A stretch of DNA of 43,144 nucleotides from assembly GCA_946629065.1 (NCBI GenBank), contig CAMOXK010000012.1:1-43144 (forward strand), given 5' to 3'. Position numbers and translations under genes: made by a program. Every line of letters begins with the position of its first letter. Position 1 is the first letter of the stretch. Below the pieces are notes generated by a model, which made no database searches, had not been told where the DNA came from, and saw only the letters and a program-made list of their open reading frames with translations. Positions 9,003 through 20,900 of the stretch are shown here, one piece after another. Source of the stretch: an uncultured Clostridia bacterium. GTDB lineage: Bacteria > Bacillota > Clostridia > Oscillospirales > Oscillospiraceae.

Positions 9003-11536
9003 TGAAACAGTATAACGTCACGGGCATGAGCTGCGCCGCCTGCTCGGCCCGGGTGGAAAAGGCGGTAAACGGCGTCCCCGGCGTCACCTCCTGCTCGGTG
9101 AGCCTGCTCACAAACTCCATGGGCGTGGAGGGCACTGCGGCGGATTCCGCCATCGTGGCCGCGGTGGAGGCCGCGGGCTATGGTGCCAGCCTCAAGGGCG
9201 CGAAGAGCGAAAGCAGCTTCGCCCCGGCGGAGGACGCTTTGGCGGACCGGGAAACGCCGGTGCTCAAAAAGCGACTGATCAGCTCCCTGGGCTTTCTGGC
9301 GCTCTTGATGTATCTCTCCATGGGCCACAGTATGGCGGGCTTTCCGGTGCCTGCGTTTCTGGAAAACCATGTTGCCATGGCCCTGACCCAGATGCTCATC
9401 GCCATCGTGGTGATGCTCATCAACAGGAAGTTTTTCACCAGCGGTTTTCGCAGCCTCCTGCACCGCGCGCCCAATATGGACACTCTGGTGGCCCTGGGCT
9501 CCGCCGCCGCTTTTGGCTACAGCCTGGTGGAGCTCTATCTCATGATCGCCGCCCAGGGAGCGGGGGACAGGGAAACCATCCACCGTTATGCCCACAATCT
9601 GTATTTTGAGACCGCCGCCATGATCCCCTGCCTCATCACCGTGGGCAAGATGCTGGAGGCCATGTCGAAGGGCCGCACCACGGACGCGCTGAAAAGCCTG
9701 ATGAAGCTTGCTCCCAAGATCGCCGTCCTCTGGCAGGACGGAAAAGAGGTGGAGGTGGAGATCGACCGGGTCCAGACCGGAGATCTCTTTGTGGTCCGCC
9801 CGGGGGAGAGCATCCCCGTGGACGGCGTGGTGCTGGAAGGGGAGAGCGCCGTGAACGAGGCCGCCCTCACCGGGGAGAGCATCCCCGTGGACAAGGCCCC
9901 GGGAGACACCCTCTCCGCCGCCACCATCAACCAGTCCGGCTATCTCAAGGCACGGGCCACCCGGGTAGGGGAGGACACCACTCTCAGCCAGATCATCCGC
10001 ATGGTCTCTGACGCCGCGGCCACCAAGGCCCCCATCGCCCGCATCGCGGACCGGGTCTCGGCTGTGTTTGTCCCGGCGGTGATCGGGGTATCCCTGTTCA
10101 CCCTGGTGGTCTGGCTGCTCGCGGGAAAGAGCTTCGCCTTCTCCATCGCCCGTGCCATCGCTGTTCTGGTAATCTCCTGCCCCTGCGCCCTGGGGCTTGC
10201 CACCCCCGTGGCCATCATGGTGGGCAGCGGTGTGGGCGCCAAAAACGGCATCCTGTTCAAAACCGCCGTCTCTCAGGAGGAGGCGGGGAAGATGGACATC
10301 GTCGCCCTGGACAAGACCGGCACCGTCACCGCCGGGGAGCCCCGGGTGACGGATCTGCTTCCGTCGGAGAGCGTCACCGGGGAAGAACTGCTGGGGCTTG
10401 CAGCCTCTCTGGAGCAGTATTCCGAGCATCCCCTGGCCAAGGCCGTCATGGCCTGTGCCAGGGAGCGGGGGACAGCACAGTTCCCCCTGGAGGGCTTCAA
10501 GGCCCTGCCGGGAAACGGCCTCACCGCGAACCTGGACGGGAAGGCCATCCTGGCCGGATCCGGCAAGTTCATGGCAAAAAACTGCGTCATCGACGCCGTC
10601 ACACGGCAGCAGGCCGACGCGCTTTCCGCCCAGGGCAAGACCCCGCTGTTCTTTGCCCGGGACGGCAGGCTCCTGGGCCTGATCGCTGTGGCAGACACCA
10701 TCAAGGACGATTCCGCCCAGGCAGTAAAAGAGTTACAGAACCTTGGATTAACTGTTGTTATGTTAACCGGCGATAACGCACGCACCGCTAAAGCCATCGG
10801 CGAACAGGCAGGGGTGGACCATGTGATCGCTGGCGTCCTGCCAGATGGGAAGGAGAGCGTAATCCGCACGCTCTCGGAATACGGCAAGGTCGCCATGGTG
10901 GGGGACGGCATCAACGACGCCCCGGCCCTGACCCGGGCGGACCTGGGCGTTGCCATCGGCGCCGGGGCGGACGTGGCCATCGATGCGGCCGACGTGGTGC
11001 TGATGAAGTCCCGGCTTACGGATGTTTCCGCCGCCGTGCGCCTCAGCCGCGCCACCCTCCGCAATATCCACGAAAACCTGTTTTGGGCCTTTTTCTACAA
11101 CATCATCTGCATCCCCCTGGCCGCAGGCTTTTACCAGGCACTCTTCGGCTGGAGCTGGGAGATGAACCCCATGATCGGCGCCGCGGCCATGAGCCTCTCC
11201 AGTTTCACCGTCTGCATGAACGCCCTGCGTCTCAACCTGTTCCGGCTTCGGGACCCCTCTCATGATCGGCCCCGCAATACGCATAAAAAAGAAATCCCCA
11301 ACGAGATTTTTGAAGAAAAGGAGACAAGTACCATGGAAAGAACCCTGAAGATCGAAGGTATGATGTGCAAGCACTGCGAGGCCCGGGTCAAGAAGACCCT
11401 GGAGGCCCTGGAGGGCGTGGAGAGCGCCGTGGTCAGCCACGAGACCGGCACCGCCGTCGTCACCGGCAATGCGGACTTCGAGACCATGAAGGCTGCCGTA
11501 GAGGCCCAGGATTACAAGGTCCTCGGCATCGAATGA
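9003..11536 (+). CDS. copA: Cu(+)-translocating P-type ATPase with in-frame C-terminal CopZ-like HMA domain
   Basis: GMSCAACSARVEKAV, SCPCALGLATP, DKTGTVTAGEP, MVGDGINDAPAL; C-terminal second HMA GMMCKHCEARVKKTLEAL. Start set at ATG 9003 after aaaggac. Confidence 0.9.
11333..11536 (+). CDS. copZ: Putative independently initiated copper chaperone CopZ-like (nested in the copA reading frame)
   Basis: ATG 11333 preceded by AAAGGAG (11317-11323); MERTLKIEGMMCKHCEARVKKTLEALEGVESAVVSHETGTAVV... is a complete HMA domain. Confidence 0.6.
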   Translation: MERTLKIEGMMCKHCEARVKKTLEALEGVESAVVSHETGTAVVTGNADFETMKAAVEAQDYKVLGIE

Positions 11537-11570
11537 TCCTAGGGGACGGCGTCCCCGACGTCCCGCAAAA

Positions 11571-11612
11571 CGAAGAGTGAAGAGAGACAGTTCTCCCTTC
11601 ACTCTTTCATTT
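11571..11612 (+). terminator. Intrinsic terminator after copA/copZ
   Basis: GAAGAGTGAAGAGAGA-cagt-TCTCCCTTCACTCTTTC hairpin with T-rich tail. Confidence 0.65.
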
Positions 11613-11675
11613 TAACGGCATTCCGTTCAGCACCGCTTCCGCGATCCGATCCCCCTCGTAACGGAACGCGTAGGG
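11611..11675 (-). pseudogene. C-terminal remnant of a NUDIX hydrolase, paralogous to 13077-13556
   Basis: Minus-strand translation YAFRYEGDRIAEAVLNGMPLK* matches the tail of the intact NUDIX ORF (LRYDGDRLAEAVLNGKPIKGGA*). Confidence 0.7.
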
Positions 11676-11715
11676 GAGGGGCTTGCCCCCTCCCGGCAGC
11701 ATAAAGAACTGTCTT

Positions 11716-11762
11716 GAAAAAATGTTCGGCGAACTCGCAGATTGTCGAATTCGCCAAGCATT
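11716..11762 (-). terminator. Terminator for the DUF2812-like gene (minus strand)
   Basis: Minus strand ATGCTTGGCGAATTCG-acaatctg-CGAGTTCGCCGAACAT-TTTTT. Confidence 0.6.
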
Positions 11763-11777
11763 TCTCTTTTTATCCTG

Positions 11778-12344
11778 TCAGTTGCCTTCGGTGCTTCGGT
11801 CCTTTGCTTTACTGCCAAGGAAAAACCATGTAAGGATGATCCAAACGATCGAAATGATTATCAAAACCCACCCGATTGCAGAAACCCAGGGAGAGTCTGA
11901 AAGGAGCTTCGAGCAGAAACAGAAGCCGATTGTTATGGCAATCATGCAATTCCTCAGGGTCTCTAAGCGGTATAGCCTGTTTCGATCGCGAATCAATTCC
12001 CCATAAGCTTCCGGGTCATCCGGCTGCGGCGTCACTTCAATAATGCGCAGAAAAGCGGGGGTCCTTCTTGTGAAGGTGTTGAGTTTGGAATGACTTCGGG
12101 GGACACCAAATGTTTTTGCGATATCCGAATATCGCAAATTGAGATCGAACTTTCCGTCAGATTTCAGATGTCCGCCTCCATGCCAGAGAAAGTAACGAGT
12201 GTTTTTGGGTACGGCTTTCTCAAACAGAAGAAAACATGGCGAATAGGAGATAAGCATCCAGCCCCGGCTACTCATTTTCTGCAAATACGCTTCGATCTTG
12301 GGATATAAAAATGCGGGTAGAAATAGAAGGTATATTTTTTTCAT
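11778..12344 (-). CDS. DUF2812-like membrane protein
   Basis: 188 aa, FLPAFLYPKIEAYLQKMSSRGWMLISYSPCFLLFEKAVP N-terminal pattern and two C-terminal TM segments. Confidence 0.65.
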   Translation of the reverse strand: MKKIYLLFLPAFLYPKIEAYLQKMSSRGWMLISYSPCFLLFEKAVPKNTRYFLWHGGGHLKSDGKFDLNLRYSDIAKTFGVPRSHSKLNTFTRRTPAFLRIIEVTPQPDDPEAYGELIRDRNRLYRLETLRNCMIAITIGFCFCSKLLSDSPWVSAIGWVLIIISIVWIILTWFFLGSKAKDRSTEGN

Positions 12345-12439
12345 TTCAGTTTCCCTTGGATTACTACGGAGAACTCGATCGAAACAGTTGACGGCCGGCT
12401 TGTATCAGCGCTGCGTTCTATTTCATCCTACTGGGCTTT

Positions 12440-13084
12440 TTATGCGCTTTCGTATTCAAACAATACTTTCTTTTTTCCCAAGGGGGAGACGCTGCGGATT
12501 GTGATCCAGCTGAAAGCCTCTGCGTACTGGTCCTCGTCAAAATCCAGGTCAGTGTTTGCACGGAAGGTCTCCAGATCTGGATCGTTCTCTATTTCGACCT
12601 GGAGGCGTACCGGATTTCTTGTGCGCTGACGGAAGTAGAGAACATCATCCTGCGCCTCCGCAGGCTCCTCCGCGGTCACCGCGTCATAGCCGTGGAGCCG
12701 ACTGTCAAAGAGAACGCTGCCGCGGCCGCAGGAAGAGCAGCGGCAGCGGACCACGGTATGGAGCGTAAACTGGGGCCCCGGCGGGACCGGGATCTCCTCT
12801 TTCTCACCGTTCTCTTTCGCCTCGGACAGATGCTTCCAATAGTGGAAGCTCTCCCCGTCATAGGTCAGGGAGAGCCCATAGGGACAGTCTGAAAAAAGTG
12901 CCTTGACGGCCTTTTCGTGGGCGCGCTCCGCGGCTTTTTCTTTTGGGGGAAGGTCGCTTTCCTCCAGGGTAAAGAGCGTTTCGCCGCAGGGGCAGCGAAG
13001 GAAAAAGCGCAGCTTTTCTCCGAATTCTTCCGCTTCTGCTGCCATCTCCCGCAGATGTGTGGGGATCGGGACCATCTCACGCAC
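12440..13084 (-). CDS. Zinc-ribbon/CpXC-like hypothetical protein
   Basis: FFLRCPCGETLF and RCRCSSCGRG cysteine pairs; start overlaps NUDIX stop by 8 nt. Confidence 0.6.
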   Translation of the reverse strand: MREMVPIPTHLREMAAEAEEFGEKLRFFLRCPCGETLFTLEESDLPPKEKAAERAHEKAVKALFSDCPYGLSLTYDGESFHYWKHLSEAKENGEKEEIPVPPGPQFTLHTVVRCRCSSCGRGSVLFDSRLHGYDAVTAEEPAEAQDDVLYFRQRTRNPVRLQVEIENDPDLETFRANTDLDFDEDQYAEAFSWITIRSVSPLGKKKVLFEYESA

Positions 13085-13556
13085 CTCCCTTAATCGGCTT
13101 TCCGTTCAGCACCGCCTCCGCCAGGCGATCCCCATCGTAACGGAGCTTGAGAGAGAAGAATGGCGCGTCCACGTCCAGCAGCCGGAGGAAGATCTTGTCT
13201 CCCTCCCAGATGGGCAGAGACAGCAGCTTTTCCCGGTCGATCCATTCCAGCTCGCCCTCGTCGCAGTCCTGCCGCAGCGCGCCCTCCCAGGCGTCGGCGG
13301 TGAAGAGGTGCATGTACTCCGTGCCCCATTCGTTGGAGACGAAGGTGACGATGCCCCGGTAGCGCCAGCTTGTGAGGCTGAGCCCCGTCTCTTCCCGGAC
13401 CTCCCGCAGCAGGCAGTCCTCCGGGCTTTCACCCTCCTCGAACTTGCCGCCGATGCCGATCCACTTGTCCTTGTTTTCATCAACTTCCTTTTTCACCCGG
13501 TGGAGCATCAGGTAGTCCCGGCCCCGTTCCAGGTAGCAGAGCGTGGTATTTCTCAT
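13077..13556 (-). CDS. NUDIX hydrolase (MutT / 8-oxo-dGTP diphosphatase-like)
   Basis: Nudix box GGKFEEGESPEDCLLREVREETGLSL. Confidence 0.9.
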   Translation of the reverse strand: MRNTTLCYLERGRDYLMLHRVKKEVDENKDKWIGIGGKFEEGESPEDCLLREVREETGLSLTSWRYRGIVTFVSNEWGTEYMHLFTADAWEGALRQDCDEGELEWIDREKLLSLPIWEGDKIFLRLLDVDAPFFSLKLRYDGDRLAEAVLNGKPIKGGA

Positions 13557-14731
13557 GCCTTTTTCCTCCGATCCAGCATCAGCGCGCTGACCGCCGCCGT
13601 CAGGGGAATGGCAAGGATCATGCCGATGCTGCTGGAGACGCCGCTGATGACCTCAATGGCGAGATACGCCGAGGGCAGCAGTTGATAGCGGGAGAGCCCC
13701 AACGAATAGAGGTATAGGATCAGCGTGAAGGAGCTACCCAGGAAGGCAAGGATCAGGGTGTTGGTCATGGTGCCCACCAGATCCTGGCCGATGTTCATGC
13801 CCGAGCGGAAGAGCCGCGCAAAGCCCAGTTCGGGGTTTGCCTCGTGTACCTCCTCCAGGGCGGAGGAGATGCTCATGGCCACGTCCATCACCGCGCCCAG
13901 GGCGCTGATGACGACGCCCGCCACCAGCAGGCCCCGGAGGCCGATGGGGGTTCCGGTCTGCCGCAGCTGCAGCAGCGGCTCCACCTCGCTGATGCGCAGG
14001 CCGTCCACCCGGCAGAGGGCCTGGGCCAGCAGGGCGAAGAGCAGGGCAATGCCCGTGCCCGCAACGGTGCCCAGCATGGCGCAGAGGCTTTTCCGCGCTG
14101 TCCCGCCCAGGATCACAAAGCTGACCACCGTGATATACACGCAGACCAGAAACACCGTGGGCAGCGTGGGCGCGCCCCGGAGCAGCAGAGGCAGCAAAAT
14201 ATAGAAGAGGCACAGCACCGTGATCACCAGGGCCAGCAGGCTCTTGGCGCCGGTCTTGCGTCCCACCAGCAGCGTCACCGCAAAGAAGAGCAGCAGCACG
14301 ATCACAAGGCCGGGGATCCGGTTATACTCGAACACCGTTGCCATGATCCGTCCGTCGGAATAGGTGGAGATGATGAGGGCCACTCCGTCGCCCTCTTTTA
14401 CCGGCACACCGTAGAGCGGGCCAACAAAGTTCTGCACCAGCAGCTGTTTTCCGGCATACTGGCCGCTCTTCACGTCCACCAGCAGCTGCTGCTCGCCCCG
14501 AAAGCCTCCGTCGGAGGCTTCGTCTGAAAAGGTGGAATCGGAGAGCACGGAGACGACCGTGCCCTTTTCATATTCGGCGTAGTCTCCCGCCTGGATCTGC
14601 GGGGCGGGGGGCTCCCGCAGAGAAAAGCGGAGCGCGGCAAAGAGCAGCGCCGCCGCCAGCAGCACCAGCAGGGAAGCCCGGTTCTGCTTGAGCCAGGTCC
14701 CGATAGAGAATGAGGGTGCAGTCTTCATCAT
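13553..14731 (-). CDS. YibE/F family membrane protein
   Basis: Polytopic; conserved YibE/F-like LRGLLVAGVVISALGAVMDVAMSISSAL; start ATG 14731 after ggagtgtgc; stop overlaps NUDIX start. Confidence 0.85.
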   Translation of the reverse strand: MMKTAPSFSIGTWLKQNRASLLVLLAAALLFAALRFSLREPPAPQIQAGDYAEYEKGTVVSVLSDSTFSDEASDGGFRGEQQLLVDVKSGQYAGKQLLVQNFVGPLYGVPVKEGDGVALIISTYSDGRIMATVFEYNRIPGLVIVLLLFFAVTLLVGRKTGAKSLLALVITVLCLFYILLPLLLRGAPTLPTVFLVCVYITVVSFVILGGTARKSLCAMLGTVAGTGIALLFALLAQALCRVDGLRISEVEPLLQLRQTGTPIGLRGLLVAGVVISALGAVMDVAMSISSALEEVHEANPELGFARLFRSGMNIGQDLVGTMTNTLILAFLGSSFTLILYLYSLGLSRYQLLPSAYLAIEVISGVSSSIGMILAIPLTAAVSALMLDRRKKA

Positions 14732-14979
14732 GCACACTCCTTTGATCCGATCTTTTTGTTCAGAATAGCAAGTTTTTTTCGGAGTGTCAAGCAGCCCGGC
14801 ATGCTGCAGTTTACATAATGGGAATGGTAGGAAAAACGCACAAAAGCAGAAACGAAAATGCGTGAAAAATACCGAAGGCTTTTCGTGAAAAACCGCTTTT
14901 CCAATGCGCATACCCTGTGCTATAATTATTCTGTACATTTGCGCGTACGCGTGCGGAAAATAGAGAAGGAGGAACCTCT

Positions 14980-17900
14980 ATGAAGTATCGGAGGACAAGC
15001 AGATTCCTCTCCATTGTCCTGTTGGTCGCCATGGTGCTCACGCTCATGCCGACCGCAGCCTTTGCAGAGGATACTGCTACCACCACGTGGACCCAGACTG
15101 CGCTGGCCGACATCGCGTCCGGCGATACAGTCGCGATCACGATGAGCAAGGACGGCAACACATGGCTTCTTCCCACGACTGCGACGAACCAGCCCTTGGC
15201 TGTTTCTGCGACAGTGGAAGGAAATGTACTGACAGCAAATGGTACCGCGGAAGACTTTGGCTGGAAGATCATCCAGGATGATGGGAGCTTTGTGATTTCC
15301 GGACCCAACGGAGCTCTGTTCATTCGCGGCGACCAGAAAAACAATGGCGTCAGGATTGGGGATACTACCGCCGTATGGACCATTGCGGAAAATGGTCTGC
15401 CTACCACCGAGGACCTGGCCGGTGTGACGCGCTATATGGGCGTTTACAATGGCCAGGACTGGCGCGCTTACGAGATGAAGAACGGGACTGTCGCCAATGT
15501 CAGCGGCCAGACCTTCGGCGTCTGGAAGCTGGACGAGGGCGGCACCATTGATCCCACGGAACCCACCACGCCGCCTGTGGAGCCCGAAGATCCCACGGAG
15601 ACCGCGTCCTTTGTGAAGCTGGATGCTGCCCCCGCAGATGGGGACAAGGTTCTGATCTTCAACCCGGGCAGCTCTGTTGTCATGGGTCTTGAGGATTACT
15701 TCTACAACAACAAAAAGCATGAGCTGTCGCCCGTGACTGCTGCCCTGGGCGCGGACGGGAAGCTGACCCCCGCGGAGGGCTATGCGCTTCTGACCGTCAA
15801 GCTCAATGAAGAAGGCAAATACAGCTTCGTCAATCAGGACGGCAAGTTCCTGGAAGTGGACGTGACCAACGCCCAGTTCGTGGAGACTGAGACCGCCAAT
15901 ACCCTCTTCCAGCTGGAGGAGGCCGAGGGCGGATACTACGTAAAATGCGATACAGCTGCATACAATGGCAATGCCCAGTATCTGCAGTATTACTACAACT
16001 ACTTTACCGTATACAGCCTGAATACCAGTTACCCTGAACGCTACGTCTTCGCCTTCTACAAGGAAGCCGATGGGGACGAGCCTGTGGAGCCCACGGAGCC
16101 TCCTGTGGAACCCACCGAGCCGCCTGCAGTTACAGTTACCCCTATTGGGGACGTGCTGGCAGCCACTGAGGGTGAGTTCACCGTCAAGGGTGTTGTGACT
16201 CTGCTGGACAACCGGAACGTTTACATCCAGGACGCCACTGGCGGCATCTGCCTGTATCTCAGCGCCGCGCCCACGGATCTTGCCCTGGGGGACACCGTGA
16301 TCGGCACCGGCAGCCGGACGACGTACAGAGGCCTGCCGGAGCTGGGAAGCGCGACCTATGAAAAGTCCTCCGGTCTCACGCTGACGGCGAAGGAGACCAG
16401 CATCGGCGCGCTGACCACGGCGGACGTCTGCTCCTATGTGAAGCTCAAGGGCCTCACTGTCACTGAGGTCTATGACAACAACGGCGCCTATTCCGCGCCC
16501 AACATCACCCTGAAGGACGAGACCGGCGCCACCATCCAGATCTACAAGGCTGTTGTCGGCAAGACCAACGGCGCGTGGGATGTGGCTGTGGACGATGTGA
16601 TCAATTTCACCGGCGCGGTGGGCATCAACAACACGACTCTCCAGCTGCGCAATACCCTGGCCAGCGAGATCAGCCGCAAGGCCGAGGCCAAGACCGGCTT
16701 CGCCACTGAGCTTGCCGATCTGACCGAGGGCGCCATGGTCGTGATCCTGAACCCGGCCAACATGAAGGCGCTGAGCCAGGTCTACTCCGGCAACTACAAC
16801 TCCGGTGTGGACGTGGCTGTGAAGGATGGCGTCCTGACTGGCTTTGCCGCCACGGAAGTCTGGACTGTCGGCGTGAACGCGGATGGGACCTATACCTTCT
16901 CCACCGCTGACGGCAAGAAGCTTTCCATGGCCACAAGCTACTCCAGCATGTCCTTCGATAAGGATTACCCCAACTGGGCCGTGACACCTGTGGACGGCAC
17001 CGAGGGCGGCTTCTTCATCACCAACACCGGCCGCTCCGGCAACCGCATGGAGTGGTATGCCGACAAAAACTACTGGAGCTGCTACTATAAGGACAACGAA
17101 GGCGACCTCTTCATCCAGCAGTTCTACCTGGTAGACGAGATCCCCTCTGCGGAACCCGGCGAAGGGGAGCCCGCAAACGGCCAGCAGGTGGTCATCTACA
17201 ACGCCACTGCCGAGGGTGTTCTGGGTCTGCCCAACGAGATGGGCACCAGCCTGGAACTGGCAGCAGCCACGGTGGAAAATGACACAGCTGTCGTTTCCAA
17301 CGGCGCCCTGGTCTTCACCGTGACCAGAGAGGGCGAGGACTACACCTTCGAGACCGGCGGCAAATACCTTGCCACCAGCGACGCCGAGGACCTCTTCCTC
17401 CAGGATAACCAGGATGCTTATACCAAGTGGTATCTCACCAAGAACAGCGACGGCTTTGTGATCTACAACCGCGCTGCCAAGTACAATGGTTCTTCCGTCT
17501 GCATCGAGTTCTTCTCCGGCGCCTTCTCCGGCTGGACCTTCAAGAGCTCCGATGCCGGCCTCTTCCGCTTCAACTTCTATCCCGTGGCCGAGGGCACCGC
17601 TGTTGTGAACGGCGTGGCCCAGGTGCCCACCGTGGACTTCGCCTGCGAGGACTCCCGCTATGTGGAGCAGGATTATGAGGTCAAGTTTACCCTGAACGAT
17701 CTTGCCCCCGAGATCAGCGATATTTCCGTCACCTATACCATCGGCGATACCACCGAGAAGGTGCAGGAGATGAGCTTTGAGAACAAGACCGTCACCTTTA
17801 TCCTGCCCGCCGCCGTGCTGGATGACAAGGGTGTGATCGAATCCTTCACCATCACGGTGAACGTGAAGAACAGCTATGGCCTCAGCTACACCGGCACCAA

Positions 17901-20900
17901 GACCGTTCAGGTCCTGGACGAGCCCTTCATCGGCAAGCTGACGCCTGCCGCAAACGCCCAGACCATGGAGGATAAGCGCCCCGTCATCTCCGCCGAGATC
18001 GGCAACGTCGGGGAGAAGGCCGTCTTCACCATGACCGTAAACGACGAGCCTGTTGAGGCAGTCTATGCCGACGGTGTCCTGCGCTACCAGGCCGCCGAAG
18101 ACATGGCCGACGGCCGCTATACCGTCATCGTCACTGCCGAGCGCGCTGACGGCAAGACGGTCCAGAAGATGTGGAGCTTCTTTGTGGGCAAGGCCCAGTT
18201 CCAGCTCTTCTTCGGCCAGCTGCACTCTCACACCACCTACTCCGACGGCTCCGGCTCCCTGGAAGCCGCGCTGGACTATATTTCCGCCATCCCCGAGAGC
18301 GCCAATATCCAGTTCGTGGCCTTCACCGACCACTCCAACTACTTTGACTCCACTTCCGCCGCGAACCCCGAGGCCGCTCTCTATGATGTGAGCCAGATGA
18401 CCGCGGCCAGCAAGGAACTTTGGGACACCTACAAGAAGACCGCAGCGGACTTCAACGCCAATTCCAGCGATCTCATCGCCATTGCCGGCTTTGAGATGAC
18501 CTGGTCCGGCGGCCCCGGCCACATCAACACCTTCAACAGCCCCGGCATCGTCTCCCGCAACAACGCCACCCTGAACAACAAGACCAACGACGCCGGCATG
18601 AAGGCCTACTACGCGCTGCTGGACAACGAGGCGCTTTCCGATGCCCTCAGCCAGTTCAACCACCCGGGCAAGACCTTCGGCAACTTCACCGACTTCTCCT
18701 ACTGGGATGCTGTCACCGACAGCCGCATCTATCTGGTAGAGGTCGGCAACGGCGAGGGCCAGATCGGCGCCGGCGGCTACTATCCCAGCTATGAGCAGTA
18801 CATCATGGCGCTGGATAAGGGCTGGCACGTGGGACCCACCAACAACCAGGATAACCACAAGGGCCGCTGGGGCAACGCCAACGACGCCCGCGATGTTATC
18901 CTCACCGACGATTTCTCCGAACAGGGCCTCTACAACGCCATCAGGCTCTACCGCATCTACGCCACCGAGGATAAGAACCTGGAGATCCGCTACACGGTCA
19001 ACGGTGAGGAACTCGGTACCATCTTTACCGAGATCCCCGAGGAGCTGGCCTTCTCCGTGTCCCTCTTTGACCCGGACAGCAGCGATACCATCACCAAGGT
19101 GGAGCTGGTGGCCAACTCCGGCGCCGTGGCCTACACCTGGGATGATCCCAACGAGATCAAGACCGGCCTGCTGGAGACCACCCTTAAACCCACCTACAGC
19201 TACTACTTCGTCCGTGTCACCCAGGCCGACGGCGACCTGGCCGTCACTGCTCCCGTCTGGGTGGGCGAGAGCCTGAAGCTGGGCATCTCCGCTGTGGAAT
19301 GCGGCACCTCCACGCCGGTCACCGGTGAGGAGTTCACCCTGAGCACCACCTTCTTCAACAGCGAAGCCTCCGAAGCCACGGTGAAGTCCATCATCTACAC
19401 CGTCAACGGCAGCGAGGTCATCGGCACCGATACCGCGGCCGGAACCATCCCCGCCAGCTCCACAAAGACCGTGGAGTTCAAGTACACGCCTACCAAGGCC
19501 AAGATCATGACTGTCACCGTGACGGCCATTCTGGATCTGGACGGCGTGGAATACACCTTCTCTAAGGACATCGAGCTGCAGGTGAAGGATGCGGACAAGC
19601 TGGTCTACATCGGCATCGACGCCTCCCATTACAACGAGTACGTGGCCGGCAACTACAAGGACAGCATGGGCAACTTCGGCGCCCTGGCCGGCGGCTACGG
19701 CGTGCGCACCGTGGAGCTCAAGACCTCCGAGGAACTGATTGCCGCCTGCTCCAACGAGAAGTATGTGGCCATCATCTTCACCGCGCCTTCCCGTCGTCTG
19801 GCTGCGGCCCAGGCTGACCCCAAGACCTACTCCGCCGAGGAGCTTGCCGCCATTGCCGCCTTCAACCAGGCCGGCGGCCAGGTGATTGTCTGCGGCTGGG
19901 GCGACAACTATGAGAACTATGACACCGTCAGGACCGCAAAGCAGATGGCCCAGACCCAGAATGAGCTGCTGGCCGCTCTCGGCTCCAGCATCCGCCTGGG
20001 CGATGACGAGGCTGTGGACGATGTGCTCAACGGCGGTCAGTCCCAGCGCCTGTATCTGGACGCCTTCAACTTTGACAGCTACCTGATGCAGGGCGTGGTG
20101 GTCGATCCCGAGCATCCCAACGACCGCCAGTATTCCGAGGTTTACTCCAACTACGGTGGCTGCTCCGTGTACTTTGAAGGCGCGGGCGTGCCCGCCACCG
20201 TGACGCCCATCGTCTACGGTCACGCAAGCACCTATACCAAGGACTGCGACGGCGACGGCAGGAACGAGCTCCTCTATCCCTACGGCGAGGAGAATCGCGT
20301 TGTCGTGATGGCCAGCGAGCAGCTGGCTGACAAGGGCCTGATCATTGTTGCCGGTGCGGCCTTTATGTCCAACTTCGAGGTCCAGGCTGCAGCCTCCAGC
20401 GGTTCTTCCGACGCGGACCGTCAGATGAACTACGCCAACTACAAGATCTGCGAGAACCTGGTGAAAGGCTATAACGAGATCACCGTGACGCCCATTGCCG
20501 AGGTCCAGAAGCAGACCGAGATCGGCCTGGTCTACACCATTGAGGGCACCGTCACCTCCAACGCCTCCGGCTATGACAAGGATACCGCCTTCTTCGACTG
20601 CATCTATGTCCAGGACGAGACCGCCGGCATCTGCTGCTTCCCCGTCTCCGGCAACTTCAAGATCGGCGATGTGGTCCGCATCACGGGCTACACCGACTTC
20701 TACCAGGCTGAGATGGAGCTGCAGGTCATGAGCATCGAGAAACTCGGCGAGACCGATCCTGTCCAGCCCATCGAGGTCACCGCCGCTCAGATCAACGATC
20801 TCAGTGTCCTCGGCACCCTGGTCACCCTGAAGGGCACCGTGGAGAGCTTTGAGTACGAAAACGGTCTGATCCAGACCATTTTGGTCAAGGACGCCGCAGG

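Noticed and set aside
6809-10429. Long antisense ORFs 6809..8590 and 8615..10429 opposite rnfA/B, csoR and copA
   Set aside because: Antisense to well-supported genes, low-complexity H/G/A/D-rich, cross gene boundaries.
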